A stretch of DNA of 64,000 nucleotides from Artemisia argyi (GCA_030686995.1 CM060708.1:255610044-255674043); one strand, 5' to 3'. Numbered from the stretch's first letter, positions 48,241 through 59,919 are shown. Numbers and translations are program-made. The notes: a model not told the origin generated them from the sequence alone.

Positions 48241-49918
48241 CTTATTGATAATTTTGAAATAAAGAGTAAATTGCATAAAGTGATAGTTAAACTAAAACTT
48301 GAAGTTTATTATTGAAAAAGACTTAGATTACAATGAAACAACTTAATACAATCTCAGAAGGTGGAAATTACACTAGGAATCTCAAAACAACATTAAAAAT
48401 TATTTATATTAAAAAAACTAACTCCTTCTCTGCTCCATCTTCTCCATTTTATAGCATCTAATTAGGGTTTGGGGCACCCACTTGGACTTTTCCCAGCAAC
48501 TTTCTTGGCCTTTGGATGACTAGAATTTAATCTAGGCCGTTGGTGAATTTTGGCGCCCAAATTGCTTTTTGGAGTTTTCTTATAATAATTGGTATACTTC
48601 TTGGAGTGTTGTGGTTGTTTAATTAGGCAAGGGGGTATAGGGGTGATGATGGAGGTGTCTTGAGTGGGTGGTGATGATGAGGGTAGCAGGGGTCACGGGG
48701 TTGTGTTTGGAGGTGGAGGGTGGAAGTGGTCAAAGGTCATTTGACCGGTTTTAATATTAAAAGGTGGGGTTTTTGTGGTGGGCTTTGAAGTTGGGCCTGG
48801 TGGGATATAAGGTGTGGGCTTTGGATTGTGTTTGGATTGGAGTGGGATTTGGATTAAGGGGAGATAATAAACTTGGATCCGTTTGGTTTTGTAATTGTAT
48901 AATACAAAGACCAAATTTGCCTTTTTCTGAAAATTGGGGACCCAAACTGTCAATATCACAAAGTTGCAACAAGGACTATTTTTTGGACACATGTGGATAG
49001 TACAAGGGCAATATTTGATATTTTCCATTTTTTAAATACCCGGGGACTACATTTTCCATTTTTGAAAGTTCGGGGACCAAACATGTAATTTTCTCAAACT
49101 TTTCACCCAATGATCGTTTTTGATAATTTTTTACTTTTAAAAACCTTGGGTTGACTTTTCTTTCATTTTAAACCTTTAGGGACTAGTTTTGTCAATTTAT
49201 GAAACTTGAGGGACTGAAACTGCTAATTATGCAAACTTTGTTCGTTTTTCATTTGTTTTTAAACATTTTGCATCTAAAACATATAAAACACACTTTTGGG
49301 ATAATTTCTGTATTTTGATGCATTTCTGAGTGTTTTTGGATGTTTTGGCAGTTCAGATACGATAAAAATGATGAGTATTTACACACTCATCAGTGTGTGT
49401 GAATGTTATTGTGGGGTAGGTTTTTTTCAAGTGACATATGTTTGTGTAATTGGTTTGCTAATCACTACTACAATGTTTGTTGATTGATTTGATGAACAGT
49501 AAATGCTGAAATAACAGCGATGTGACTAAGTCCAGTCTAAAGGTTCGTTTGGTTGGACGGAATGAAATACCAAATGAATGGAATAGACGACGTAATAAGA
49601 TAAATAATGTAATGTAATGATTCTTTACCATTATCGTCGTGTTTGGATGGTATGATAGATCGAAATCAATAAGAAAAAGACAAAAATACTCATTGATTAC
49701 ATAAAGTTTTGTTTAAAGTAATCAGTTAACGATGGACTTTTATGTATTTTATTATTTACACAAATCGGCAAGATTGGTGGCCAGTAGCGTCAAGGCGGTG
49801 ATTAATGGGTCATTCATTGCAATGATTAATGAATCATTAAATTTTATAACCATAAACAAACAAGATATTTCTATTCAATCGTAATAATCCTCTTTATTAT
49901 CACTTTGATTACAACATA
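48241..49918. other. Non-coding repeat DNA
   Basis: Overlapping open frames at 48693-49028 are proline-rich chance products of GGGTTTGG-rich DNA. A hairpin TGATGAGT...ACTCATCA lies at about 49368-49391. AGGTTCGTTTGGTTGGACGG at about 49542 looks like one end of a further MITE. Confidence 0.5.
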
Positions 49919-50147
49919 CTCCCCCCGTCCCATATTAAATGTTCAGGTTTGACTTTTCAAGCATTTCTTTATACCTTAAATATTTTTGCTTATGTTATAT
50001 AGTATATTATAAAAATTATACACAATGAAAATATTCATATATTTTGTATCAAGTATTATTTTACACAAATAAAAATATTTAAAGGAAAAGTTGAGTAAGA
50101 AAGACTTTAAAAAGTCAAACAGGACATTTAATATAAAACGGAGGGAG
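49919..50147. mobile_element. Stowaway-like MITE
   Basis: Ends CTCCCCCCGTCCCATATTAA and (complement) CTCCCTCCGTTTTATATTAA, with inner arms TTTGACTTTT and AAAAGTCAAAC. TA precedes the left end; the right flank is TT, so the TA duplication has decayed. Confidence 0.8.
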
Positions 50148-50314
50148 TTCAAAACGCTGCGTAAGAGAAATAAGCAAAACTTATTATTTTAGACTTGTAA
50201 AGTATCAAACTTTATCTATACTATATATAAATGAAAAAACAAAAAGTAAAAAGTGAAAAATTGAGACTAAAAAAAGGAAATGTTTAAATTATTTGTTTTA
50301 AAAGTAAACTATTA

Positions 50315-50569
50315 CTCCATATGTCCCATATTAAATGTAATGTTTGACTTTTTAAAGTCTTTTTTTCTCAACTTTGACCTTAAATGTTTGTGTTTGTGTA
50401 ATATAATACTTGATACAAAATATATGAATGGGTTAAGTTTTAAATGTATTTTCATTGAGTATAATTTTTATAAAATACTATATAACATAATCAAAATTAT
50501 TTAAAGTCAAAGTTGATAAAGAAAGACTTGAAAAGTCAAACATGAACATTTAATATGGGACGGAGGAAA
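50315..50569. mobile_element. Stowaway MITE, family member 2
   Basis: The left end is CTCCATATGTCCCATATTAA, with a right-end complement TTCCTCCGTCCCATATTAAA. It is closely similar along its length to the MITE at 32516-32770 (same length, shared TACAAAATATATGAATGG and TTTTAAATGTATTTTCATTG), so both are copies of one family. Confidence 0.85.
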
Positions 50570-50874
50570 TAATACACATGGAAAATCGGGTTGAGCTGGG
50601 GATGCTTCAACCCGACGGGTTGACCCGGTTTAATTTGACCCAACCCGTCAGGTTGAACCAGTTTAGATTGACCCATTTCTCTACCGAAATGATTCAACCG
50701 ATTGAACCACCCGGGTCGCACTGAATTTCAAAACATTTTGATGCAGCTACAAAAATGGATGCATCTTCATTCAAATTTTCTCTCCAAAATTAAAATGTGT
50801 GGCTATAATTACTTCTTACTCTTTTCATTTTAATTATTCTTTACTTTTTGTAATCTCTAAATCCTTAAATTTTT
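50570..50874. other. Intergenic DNA
   Basis: Includes GACCCGGTTTAA/GGTTGAACCAG-type motifs (50600-50720) resembling a degenerate inverted repeat. No gene. Confidence 0.45.
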
Positions 50875-51200
50875 AGGTGGCGTTTAGTTATAAAATATTT
50901 TCTTTCATTTCCTATTTCTTGTTTTGTAGAAAAAGGGAGGGGAATTTGATTTCCACAAAAAATGAAAAATTTAGAAAACGCGTTTAGTTTGAGAAACATG
51001 TGTTTGTGTTTTCCATTTTCCAAAACTAGAAAACATGTTGTTTTATATCTCAATTCACTATTCACCTTAGTAATATTATAAAAACATCTTAAAAACACAA
51101 AAATTAATATTATAAACTAACCAACTAAATTATAAAATAACTAAAAAAATCTAATAAGAGAAAATAAAGAAATTAAAACAGTAAAATATAATATTAAATA

Positions 51201-52056
51201 ACGCTTTCGTCTGTTTTTTTATGTTTTCGTCCGATATTTTACGTTTTTGTCCGTTTTGTTTGTTTTTTTACGTTTTCGTCTGTTTTTTTACGTTTTCGTC
51301 TAAGTTTTTACGTTTTCGTCTAATTTTTTACGTTTTCTTCATATTTTTGACTTTTTCATCTGTTTTTTTTTTTACATTTTTCGTCAGCTTTTTTACGTTT
51401 TCGTCTGATTTTTTAGGTTTTCATTTATTTTTACGTTTTCGTATGTTTTTTTACGTTTTCGTTAGATTTTTTACAGTTTCGTCTGTATATTTGATATTTT
51501 CTTCAGTCTTTTTCCATTTTCTGTCTGTTTTTTTACGTTTTCGTTATATTTTTTACAGTTTCATCAGTTAATTTTACATTTTCTTCAGTCTTTTTACGTT
51601 TTCGTCAGTTTTTTTACGTTTTCATCCGATTTTTTATGTTTTCGTCCGTTTCTTTACACTTTTGTCAGATTTTTTACATTTTCGTCAGATTTTTTACGTT
51701 TTCGTCAGATTTTTTACATTTTCGTCAGATTTTTAACGTTTTCGTCCGTTTTTTTACATTTTCGCCATATTTTTTTTGTTTTTGTCCATTTTCTTATATT
51801 TTCGTCCATTTTTTTCTTTTTTGTTTGAATTTGTATGTTTCCATCTATTTGTTTTTACGTTTTTCAGATTTTTTATGCATTTGTCCATTTTTTAATAGTT
51901 TCATTTTTTATGATTTCTTCCGATTTTTACATTTCCTTTCGATTTCTTACGTTTTCTTCCGATTTTTTACGTTTACATCCATCTTTGTCTGATTTTTATG
52001 TTTTAATCTTTCATTTACGTTTTCATCTTTGATTTATGTTTTTTTAGGTTTCGTCT
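51201..52056 (-). repeat. Minisatellite left arm, TTTTTTACGTTTTCGTC units
   Basis: About 0.85 kb of degenerate 16-20-bp units of the form TTTTTTACGTTTTCGTCNG, head to tail. Units vary by T-run length and single substitutions. The long open frames over it (51221-51571, 51636-51992) are products of a repeat that has no stop codon in this orientation. Confidence 0.93.
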
Positions 52057-53577
52057 AACAAAAACGTAAAAAAATAGACGTAAATGTAAATAAATGTAAG
52101 TAAATGCAAAAAATGGATGAAAACGTAAAAAAAACATAAAAGAACGGATGAAAACGTAAGAAAACATAAAAAAAAAACAAGCGATAATGGATGAATATGT
52201 AAAACACCCCACGAAAAAGTAAAAAAAAAAAACGAAAATGGACGATAAAGTAAGGAAACGTACGAAAACGTTAAAAAAGGACAAAAACATAAAAAAAATA
52301 AAAATAACATAAAAATTTTGACGAAAACGTAAAAAATGGACGAAAACATAAAAAATCTGACAAAAACAAAAAAAAATCTGACGAATACGTAAAAAATATG
52401 ATGAAAACGTAAAAACGGACGAAAACATTAAAAATCTGACGAAAACGTTAAAAAATCTGACAAAAACGTTAAAAATCTGACAAAAACTTAGAAAATGGAC
52501 GAAAACGTAAAAAAATGGAAGAAAACGTAAAAAAATCTGACGAAAACGTAAAAAAAGGCAAAAAATATGACGAAAACGTAGAAAATGGACGAAAACGTAA
52601 AAAATAGACAAAAACGTAAAAAACAGACAAAAACGTAAAAAGTCAGATGAAAATGTAAAAAATCTGACGAAAACGTAAAAAATTTGACGAAAACGTAAAA
52701 AAACGGACGATAACGTAAAAGTCTGACAAAAAGTAAAAAATCTGATGAAAACGTAAAAAAACGAACGAAAATGTAAAAAGTCTGACGAAAACGTAAAAAA
52801 ACGGACGTAAACGTAAAAAATCTGACGAAAACGTAAAAAGTCTGACAAAAAAGTAAAAAATTTGACGAAAACGTAAAAAAACCGACGATAACGTAAAAAG
52901 TCTGACGAAAAAGAAAAAAATCTGACGAAAATGTAAAAAACAGACGAAAATGTAAAAGGTTTGACGAAAACGTAAAAGAAGGGACGAAAACGTAAAATAA
53001 CGGACGAAAACGTAAAAAATCTGATGAAAACGTAAAAAACCGGACGATAACGTAAAAAGTCTGGTGAAAAAGTAAAAAAGTCTGACGAAAACGTAAAAAA
53101 AACGGCAGAAAACGTAAAATATGTGACGAAAACGTAAAAAAAGGGACCAAAACTTACAAAATCAGACTAAAACGTAAAGAATCGGACGAAAATGTAAAAA
53201 ATCTGACGAAAACGTAATAAATCTGACGAAAACAGAAAAAAACGGACGAAAACTTAAAAAATCGGGCGAAAACGTAAAAAATCGGACGTAAATGTAAAAA
53301 ATCTGACGAAAACATGAAAAAACGGACGAAAACGTAAAAAATCGGACGAAAACTTATTAAATCTGACGAAAACGTAAAAAAACTGATGAAAACGAAAAAA
53401 ATCGGACGAAAACGTGAAAAACCTGACGAAAACGTAAAAAAAACGGAGTAAGACGTAAAAAAGGGACGAAAACGTAAAAAATTGGACGAAAACGTAAAAA
53501 ATCTGACGAAAACGTAAAAAAATGGACGAAAATATAAAAAGTTATTCGAAAACGTATAATAACTGACGAAAAAGGAT
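52057..53577 (+). repeat. Minisatellite right arm, GACGAAAACGTAAAAAA units
   Basis: About 1.5 kb of units of the form GACGAAAACGTAAAAAATCT, the exact complement of the left-arm unit, continuing directly from the turning point. Units are better preserved near 52,600-53,560 than near the turning point. The minus-strand open frames of 277 and 220 codons are artefacts: every frame of the unit is stop-free, giving the cycling peptide phrase FLRFRQ-FYVFVR-FTFSSD. Confidence 0.93.
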
Positions 53578-53792
53578 TTGGGGTATTTTAAATTTTTAAT
53601 GGAAAATAGGGGAAAACAAAAAAAAAGTGTTTTGTATTTTTGTGTATTAAAGTTGGAAATAGAAATTTTGTGTTTTGTGTAGAATTTTTCTGGAAAACAC
53701 TAATTTGAATGTAATCTCTGCTTTTCTTGTTTTCTACAAAACATTTTGTAAAAAACAAGAGTGTTTTCCCAAAACTAAAGGCACCCTTATTA

Positions 53793-54152
53793 TTTTTCAT
53801 TTTTCACTCATAAATTTCTTCTTGTCACAAAAACTATTTGCTACTCGTCCCCAAACATTTCTTCCAAAACAAAACTAAAACACCGACGAAGAAGAAAGAA
53901 AAGTGAGACAGCTAGATTTACTCAAAGCAACCACCAGATGTCGGAATATAAAACGCGGACATCTCATCATGTTTTCCAATAACTGCCATTAAAACCAAAC
54001 AAACCTTAATTCCAAAGCATCCCCACTTGATTTACACACCCCAACAACCCAAATCAGCTCAACTGTCACCATCACCTTAACCACCATCAAACCAAACATC
54101 TCTTCAAACACCACACATCATCACACACACACACACACTAAAAAAACAAAAA
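53793..54152 (+). promoter_or_regulatory. Upstream region of the IRX14-like gene
   Basis: Non-coding DNA between the foldback element and the GT43 start codon. It ends in a pyrimidine/A-C-rich leader (CACCATCACCTTAACCACCA and CATCACACACACACAC) typical of a plant 5' UTR. No TATA box is clear. Confidence 0.4.
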
Positions 54153-56973
54153 ATGAAGTTCCACTTATTACACAACACCCGCAGGAGCAAAAACTCATCA
54201 CCTTTAGATTCATCAACTGATGCAAATAATGTAAATAAATCTCCAGCTAATATATTATGGATTATATTCCACTGCTTATGTTGTCTCATTTCCTTAATCC
54301 TAGGATTCAGATTCTCACGTTTATTATTCTACCTCGTACTTACTACAACCACAACCTCGTCTGGAGACATTTCTGGGACCTTAACTTTCACAACTTCTTT
54401 AAAGAAAACCACCACCTTGTTTAATGAAACTACAGATGTGGTGGTCCCCACTAGCCGAGTTGTTGTGGGTCGGCATGGGATCCGGATCCGACCCTGGCCC
54501 CACCCGGATCCGAATGAGGTCATGAAAGCTCATAGGATTATAGAGAGTGTGCAACGGGAGCAGAAGGTGATGTATGGTGTTAAGAATGGTAGGAGTTTGA
54601 TTGTTGTTACGCCGACTTATGTTCGGACTTTCCAAGCGTTGCATTTGACTGGTTTGATGCATACTTTGATGAATGTGCAATATGATGTTGTGTGGATTGT
54701 GGTGGAGGCTGGTGGGGTGAGTAATGAGACGGAGGGTTTGTTAGCGAAAGCGAGAGGGAGGGCGGGGCTTGAGGTTAAGCATATTGGGTTTGAGAAGAAG
54801 ATGCCGGTTTTTTGGAGTGGGAGGCATGAATTGGAATCTGAAATGCGGCTGCACGCCTTGAGGTATGGTTTATTGATTTGTGTCTGAAGTTGATGTAGGG
54901 TGTTTGGGATTGCTTATGTAGGTGCTTATATGCTTGTTTTTGGCTGTTTTGAGTGTTTAGATGAAACTGATTATTTGCTTATTTTTAGAGTAAATAGACA
55001 CCTTATAAAATTAAGTATAAATGAGGGGTGTTTTTTGGGATTGCTTATCTCAAAGTGCTTATATGCTTAGATTCACATGCTTATTTCCTACGGTATACGA
55101 TAAGCAGACAAATTATCCCTACACTCAAAACTGCTGGTCTGCTTCAAATAGGCTGGTATAAAGACTTAAAATAGGCAATCCCATAACCTCCTTATTGACT
55201 TATTTTATCATGATGTGATTATAATAGATTAATGTATGCAATTGTTGATGATTCAGAGTTGTGAGAGAAGAGAAGCTAGATGGGATTGTGATGTTTGCTG
55301 ATGATAGTAATATGCATAGTTTAGAACTGTTTGACGAGGTTCAAAAAGTGGAATGGATCGGGGCTGTTTCCGTTGGGATTATTGCTCATTCAAGCCGTTC
55401 TGATAAAGAGCCCTTTGAGGTTGTAAAGAAAGTAGAAAAATTAGATGAGAAGAAATCAGCATTACCGGTCCAAGGTCCGGCTTGTAATTCATCTGATAAG
55501 TTAATCGGTTGGCACACGTTTGATTCGCGTGTGTACCAACAGAAGAGTGCGAATTACATTGGTGATATGGCGGTTGTGTTGCCTAGGAAGGTGGAGTGGT
55601 GTGGGTTTGTGATGAACTCGAGGTTGGTTTGGGAAGAATCTGAGTTTAGGCCTGATTGGATTAAGGATCTGGATATGGTGGTTGGTGCTGGTGGTGATGG
55701 CATTAGTGAAATTGGAAGTCCTCTGTCGTTTGTTGAAGATTCTTCTATGGTGGAGCCACTAGGCGGATGTGGGAAGAAAGTGATGATGTGGTGGCTTCGT
55801 GCTGAGGCTCGTGCAGACAGCAAATTTCCTGCCGGGTTAGTCTTCATACTTGAGTTGATATTTAAGATTAGTATTTCTTTGATAATGCCTATAATTTACC
55901 TAATTATGTATTCTTAACTATAGCACTTTTTAGTTATGTTAGTCACATAGGTGTATGCTGTTCATTTTAGGTTCAGAGCGTTAGAAAAAATATTAGACAA
56001 CCGAACAAATTATGTTTGTGTGTCTTAACACACAAGGTTTTCTTGGGGGTAATCTTTGTGTCCAGCCTTTGGCCAGTTAGGACCCAGTGGCATCCACTGC
56101 CACTAACATTCAAACCAGACGAAGCGCTTCTCAAAAGAAAACTGTAAGCTCTCTCTTAAGAAAAAGTGTGCGGCCCTCACAAGAATGTGGCACCGAGAGG
56201 GCTTCCGCCCGACCCTTCAGGTCAACTGTTATTAAGAAGATAAACTATTTTACAGAATGTTATAAACTCAAAAACAAATTTCTGAAACAAACTAAATTAG
56301 AAAACCCCGACCTTCTATGCCTTGAGTTCAGACTCATATTTCATAACCTGAAATCCAGAAGCTCCCACCTAAACTTCATTCCTGTTTTGTTGGTTCAAAT
56401 ATAACATGAGTCCTATTGGATAAGATAATAGTATGTAGCAAATATTAGAGGTGGCAATAGTTTGACTCATTTATGTATAAATGTGTTTATTTGAGTTATG
56501 GGGTGTTACCGGACCCGACTGACTCGCCTATATTACCACAAAAAAAAAACTGAATTTGCATGGTCCTAATACATATAAACCTATCCCCAGCTATTTTGCC
56601 GAACTTCATTATGTGAATTATGCTCAACTTTCCGTGTGTTAAGTGCGTCCGTTTAGCAAGGAAGTCAAGGTCAGGTATCCTCTAGGTCTCTAGGATCAAG
56701 ATTATAGCAGCAGTCTTATTTTTTTCTGAGTCACTTCTGTGATGCAGATGGACGATTGACCCTCAGCTAGAGGTGACAGTGCCAGCAAAGCGAACCCCAT
56801 GGCCTGAAATCCCACCAAACACTGAGAAAGTGATGAGGGACATTCGAGAAAATGCTCAAAAGATCCCGAGAAAATCTAGATCAAAACGCAGCTCACGAGG
56901 TAAAAGAAAACACGAAGCTAAAAACACAGATACACATGTTGTGGTTAGAAGTTCTGGAGAAAGAAGTGAATAG
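54153..56973 (+). CDS. IRX14: Xylan beta-1,4-xylosyltransferase IRX14-like (GT43)
   Basis: Three exons, 54153-54862, 55257-55835 and 56748-56973, with GT/AG borders and matching phases, encode 504 residues. The product is a Golgi type II membrane protein: a short cytosolic N-terminus, one membrane segment (about 33-51, ANILWIIFHCLCCLISLIL) and a lumenal GT43 domain. Family landmarks in order are RVVVGRHGIRIRPWPHPDP (102-120), VTPTYVRTFQALHLTG (152-167), VWIVVEAGG (180-188), the metal-binding DDS in VMFADDSNMHS (252-254), LPVQGPACNS, LVWEESEFRPDWIKD, SMVEPLGGCGKKVMMWWLR and EARADSKFPAGW. A basic tail (KSRSKRSSRGKRKHE) follows. By homology with IRX14/IRX14H it works with IRX9 and IRX10 in xylan backbone elongation. 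Length and motifs indicate a functional gene. Intron 1 carries a MITE-like insertion. Confidence 0.95.
54893..55192. repeat. MITE-like insertion in IRX14 intron 1
   Basis: GGTGTTTGGGATTGCTTATG at 54898 and GGTGTTTTTTGGGATTGCTT at 55026 face an inverted AGGCAATCCCATAACC near 55173, with repeated GTGCTTATATGCTT phrases between. This fits one or two overlapping miniature elements within the intron. Confidence 0.55.
55836..56747 (+). other. IRX14 intron 2 with a repeat-like insertion
   Basis: A 912-bp intron. Its segment 56040-56230 is GC-richer (GTGCGGCCCTCACAAGAATG, GGCTTCCGCCCGACCC) and looks like a dispersed repeat. The 105-codon frame across it (56087-56404) has no domain and crosses from insertion into AT-rich intron, so it is not called as a gene. 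Confidence 0.6.
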
Positions 56974-58359
56974 TAGAGCTTTTGTAAGAAGATGAGTAAA
57001 AGATCTTATAGTTATTGATTTGATACAGAATACTCCTGCCAACCATACAAGATTAAAGGTGTCCATTATGTTATTCTTTCTGTAAAAGTTTTGATTCAAT
57101 TAAATTCAGTTGTTGGTTATAGTCTTTGAGTGTCAAAAGGAACTCAAATATATCAGTGTTCATAGATACCATCATACCAGTGTTAAAAATTTCAATTCAT
57201 TGTAGTTATTTTATTCTCCCTTTGTGTGAATTCCACTTTATACTTAGCTATCGCCCTGTTATCATGTGATAAAAAATTGTTTCACGATCGGATTTGGGTT
57301 CATGCCTGGCTCAAGCTCGTCTTTTTATTTGTTTGTATCTGAATAAAACATAAATCAATACCCAAAAAAAGTTGAGTTCGTTCATGGTCTGTTTGGACCA
57401 ACTGGTTCTAAACCAGAACCCAGACACACAATGAACTTGTGTATTATTTGGTCTTGTCCTTGGTTCTGGTAATCTTGACTTTTGGGTTTCGGTCCTTTAA
57501 AACATTGCACAACTGTGTAAAATGTACAACTTAGGGTGTGTTTGGCATTGATATATAAAGATGTTCATTGCTTTTGAAATAAGCAACTCTGGGCTGTTGT
57601 CACATAACAGCTTCTATAATTAGAGGGACAGAGAGAGGAAACTTCAAACATAATCAATTACTAATAAAATTGCACATGGGTTAATCATGCAAGAAAATGT
57701 GACAAATAATAGCATATTTAATAATTTGCATTGGTGGGAATGGGGTTTTAGTGGAGGAGATGAAAGTTTTGGTTGCTGTAGACCCATGAGGTTGGACCAT
57801 CCAGCTGTTTGCATTGACCCTATTAGAATGAATCTTTACCAAACTGTCCTGAAAAAAAAATAAACCTGTCCATACATGTAGCTCTTGCCGGTATCCAATC
57901 CAATCACAACGTCTACCCGTGTGGTTACTAAATCCAGTCAATTATATTGTCTTGCCGCAGTTCTCATATATTTTTTGAACCATAACCAAGTTCGTGACGA
58001 CGTTTCTACCCATACTTAAAACCAACCACTGTTATGATTATACGTACAAGTTGTCAATATAAGCGCTTGAAACATTATTTAAACCAGAAAAGCAGGTTGC
58101 CATTAGAGTTAAATACTCTTAAGGCTCTAATTAGAAAAACTAAAATCTGTCATCATTGACTTATTTAATACTAAAAGTCAATTGGGGTTGCTTCTATTTC
58201 TATGCATTCTATTTGGATTAGATGAGATCCATTACTCATTTTTAATTCATAGTTGTAAAGTCATTTTCTTGCCATCATTCTATTTTTGCAACTCATACAA
58301 ATAAATATCCCTCATCAAGGTCCCATTTATAATATCATTTCATTTCTTGAACACAAAAA
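56974..58359. other. Intergenic DNA between IRX14 and DUF247 genes
   Basis: The IRX14 3' UTR occupies the beginning. From about 57537 (AGGGTGTGTTTGGCATTG) a MITE-like end is seen. The DUF247 promoter and leader occupy the last few hundred bases, ending GAACACAAAAAATGG. No other gene. Confidence 0.5.
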
Positions 58360-59919
58360 ATGGTTGCTGTGTACAACAAAGAGCTATTAAGCTGGTATCT
58401 AATAACACTAAAACTAAAACAAACCTTAGATGCCGGACTCCCAAGTACTAGTCGCTCAGTCCAGTCTCTAGACAATCAGCAGCCGTCCGAAGCACTCCAG
58501 ATTGAGATCAATGGTGATCATGAAGATCCGAAAGATGGTCCAAAATCACCTGAATCAGAATGGATAATCACTGTTAGAGAAAAACTTGATATAGCCCAGA
58601 AAGATGATGTAGCTGGTACTTGGGGAAAACTATGCATATATAAAGTCCCTCAGTATTTGCGTGATGGCGAAGATAAAGCCTATGTACCAACTATTGTCTC
58701 TTTAGGACCATACCATCATGGGAAAAAACGCCTTCGGGGCATGGATCGTCATAAGTGGAGGGCATTTTACCAGATACTTAAGCGTCATAAACAAGATGCT
58801 AAGTTGTATCTTGATACGATCAAACAACTTGAAGAAAGAGCACGGGATTGCTATGAAGGAAATATTACTATTAGTAGTAATGATTTTGTTGAAATGATGG
58901 TTCTTGATGGTTGTTTTGTTCTCGAGCTATTTCGTGGGGCGGCTGAGGGGTTTTCGGCTCTTGGTTATTCTCGATGTGATCCTGTGTTCGCAATGAGGGG
59001 ATCAATGCATTCGATTCAGAGGGACATGATAATGCTAGAGAATCAGATTCCTTTGTTTATACTTGACACATTATTAGGCCTTCAGTTTGGTCAGCCTGAC
59101 CAGAAAGGCTTTGTAGCAAGGCTCGCACTACAGTTTTTTGACCCATTAATGCCTACAGACGAACCGTTGACTAAGAGTGGTCGGAACAAAATGGAAACGT
59201 CACTCGAGTATCAAGCCTCGTTTGACCCATTATCTGACCAATCTTATCTTCACTGTCTTCATGTGTTTAGGCAGAGTTTGTTGAGGAGAGGACCACGGAT
59301 GGAACCCAGACGATGGATCAAAAGATGGTCACATAGTAACCGTGTTGCTGACAAGCGTAGGACACAGCTAATTCACTGTGTGACTGAGCTTAAAGAAGCA
59401 GGAATCAAGTTCAGAAGAAGAAAAACTGATCGTTTCTGGGATATCAAGTTTGAGGACGGGGTCTTAAAGATACCACGGTTGTTAATCCACGATGGGACCA
59501 AATCACTTTTCTTAAACCTCATAGCATTCGAGCAGTCACATCTGGACTGCGGGAATGAAATTACATCATATGTGATCTTCATGGACAATTTGATTAACTC
59601 ACAGGAGGATGTTGGTTACCTTCATTACTGTGGGATTTTCGAGCATTGGTTAGGGAGTGATGCAGATGTTGCTGATCTGTTCAATCGGCTATGTCAAGAG
59701 GTTGTTTTTGACATCAACAATAGTTACCTCTCTGAGTTATCAGAAAAGGTTAATCGGTTTTATAACCACAAGTGGAACTCGTGGCGCGCAAGCTTAATGC
59801 ATAACTATTTTAGCAATCCTTGGGCTATTATTTCATTTTTTGCAGCTGTGATTTTATTGCTCCTCACTTCTGCACAGACGTTTTACGGTGTTTATGGTTA
59901 TTACAAGCCACCTTCATGA
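58360..59919 (+). CDS. DUF247 (UPF0481) membrane protein
   Basis: One uninterrupted frame of 519 residues, the usual size and intronless form of this plant family. DUF247 landmarks in order: IYKVPQYLR (93-101), YVPTIVSLGPYHHG (108-121), DFVEMMVLDGCFVLELF (175-191), RDMIMLENQIPLFIL (221-235), GIKFRRRK, KIPRLLIHDGTKSLFLNLIAFEQ, YVIFMDNLI and a C-terminal hydrophobic helix (about 488-507, WAIISFFAAVILLLLTSAQTF). The last is a probable plasma-membrane anchor. The first 65 residues are variable and hydrophilic. The molecular function of most members is unknown; some DUF247 genes determine grass self-incompatibility, others touch development or stress, and nothing here points to one role. The ATG sits in AAAAAATGG, and no earlier in-frame ATG is preferred. 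Confidence 0.93.
   Translation: MVAVYNKELLSWYLITLKLKQTLDAGLPSTSRSVQSLDNQQPSEALQIEINGDHEDPKDGPKSPESEWIITVREKLDIAQKDDVAGTWGKLCIYKVPQYLRDGEDKAYVPTIVSLGPYHHGKKRLRGMDRHKWRAFYQILKRHKQDAKLYLDTIKQLEERARDCYEGNITISSNDFVEMMVLDGCFVLELFRGAAEGFSALGYSRCDPVFAMRGSMHSIQRDMIMLENQIPLFILDTLLGLQFGQPDQKGFVARLALQFFDPLMPTDEPLTKSGRNKMETSLEYQASFDPLSDQSYLHCLHVFRQSLLRRGPRMEPRRWIKRWSHSNRVADKRRTQLIHCVTELKEAGIKFRRRKTDRFWDIKFEDGVLKIPRLLIHDGTKSLFLNLIAFEQSHLDCGNEITSYVIFMDNLINSQEDVGYLHYCGIFEHWLGSDADVADLFNRLCQEVVFDINNSYLSELSEKVNRFYNHKWNSWRASLMHNYFSNPWAIISFFAAVILLLLTSAQTFYGVYGYYKPPS

Larger units (their letters stand above)
50875..53792. mobile_element. Putative foldback element with inverted minisatellite
   Basis: The outer ends are related inverted sequence: AGGTGGCGTTTAGTT at about 50876, and the complement of the right end GGGTGCCTTTAGTT. 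Both are followed about 45 bp later by TTTTGTAGAAAA. Inside lies a minisatellite that changes orientation at about 52,056. Long arms made of tandem repeats are the known layout of foldback transposons (for example Arabidopsis FARE or Drosophila FB). No transposase is present. I found no convincing target duplication, so the element call is an inference. Confidence 0.55.

Noticed and set aside
45367..49391. A single 4-kb LTR retrotransposon
   Set aside because: TGTTATAACA-type and ACTCATCA-type ends were considered, but there is no LTR pair, no target duplication and no gag or pol sequence.
51221..52848. Phe/Arg/Ser-rich open frames over the minisatellite as membrane-protein genes
   Set aside because: The peptide repeats because the DNA repeats; every frame of the unit is stop-free on that strand and no start context, domain or splice structure supports a gene.
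56087..56404. 105-codon frame in IRX14 intron 2
   Set aside because: It spans a repeat-like block and plain intron and interrupts a well-defined intron; no domain.
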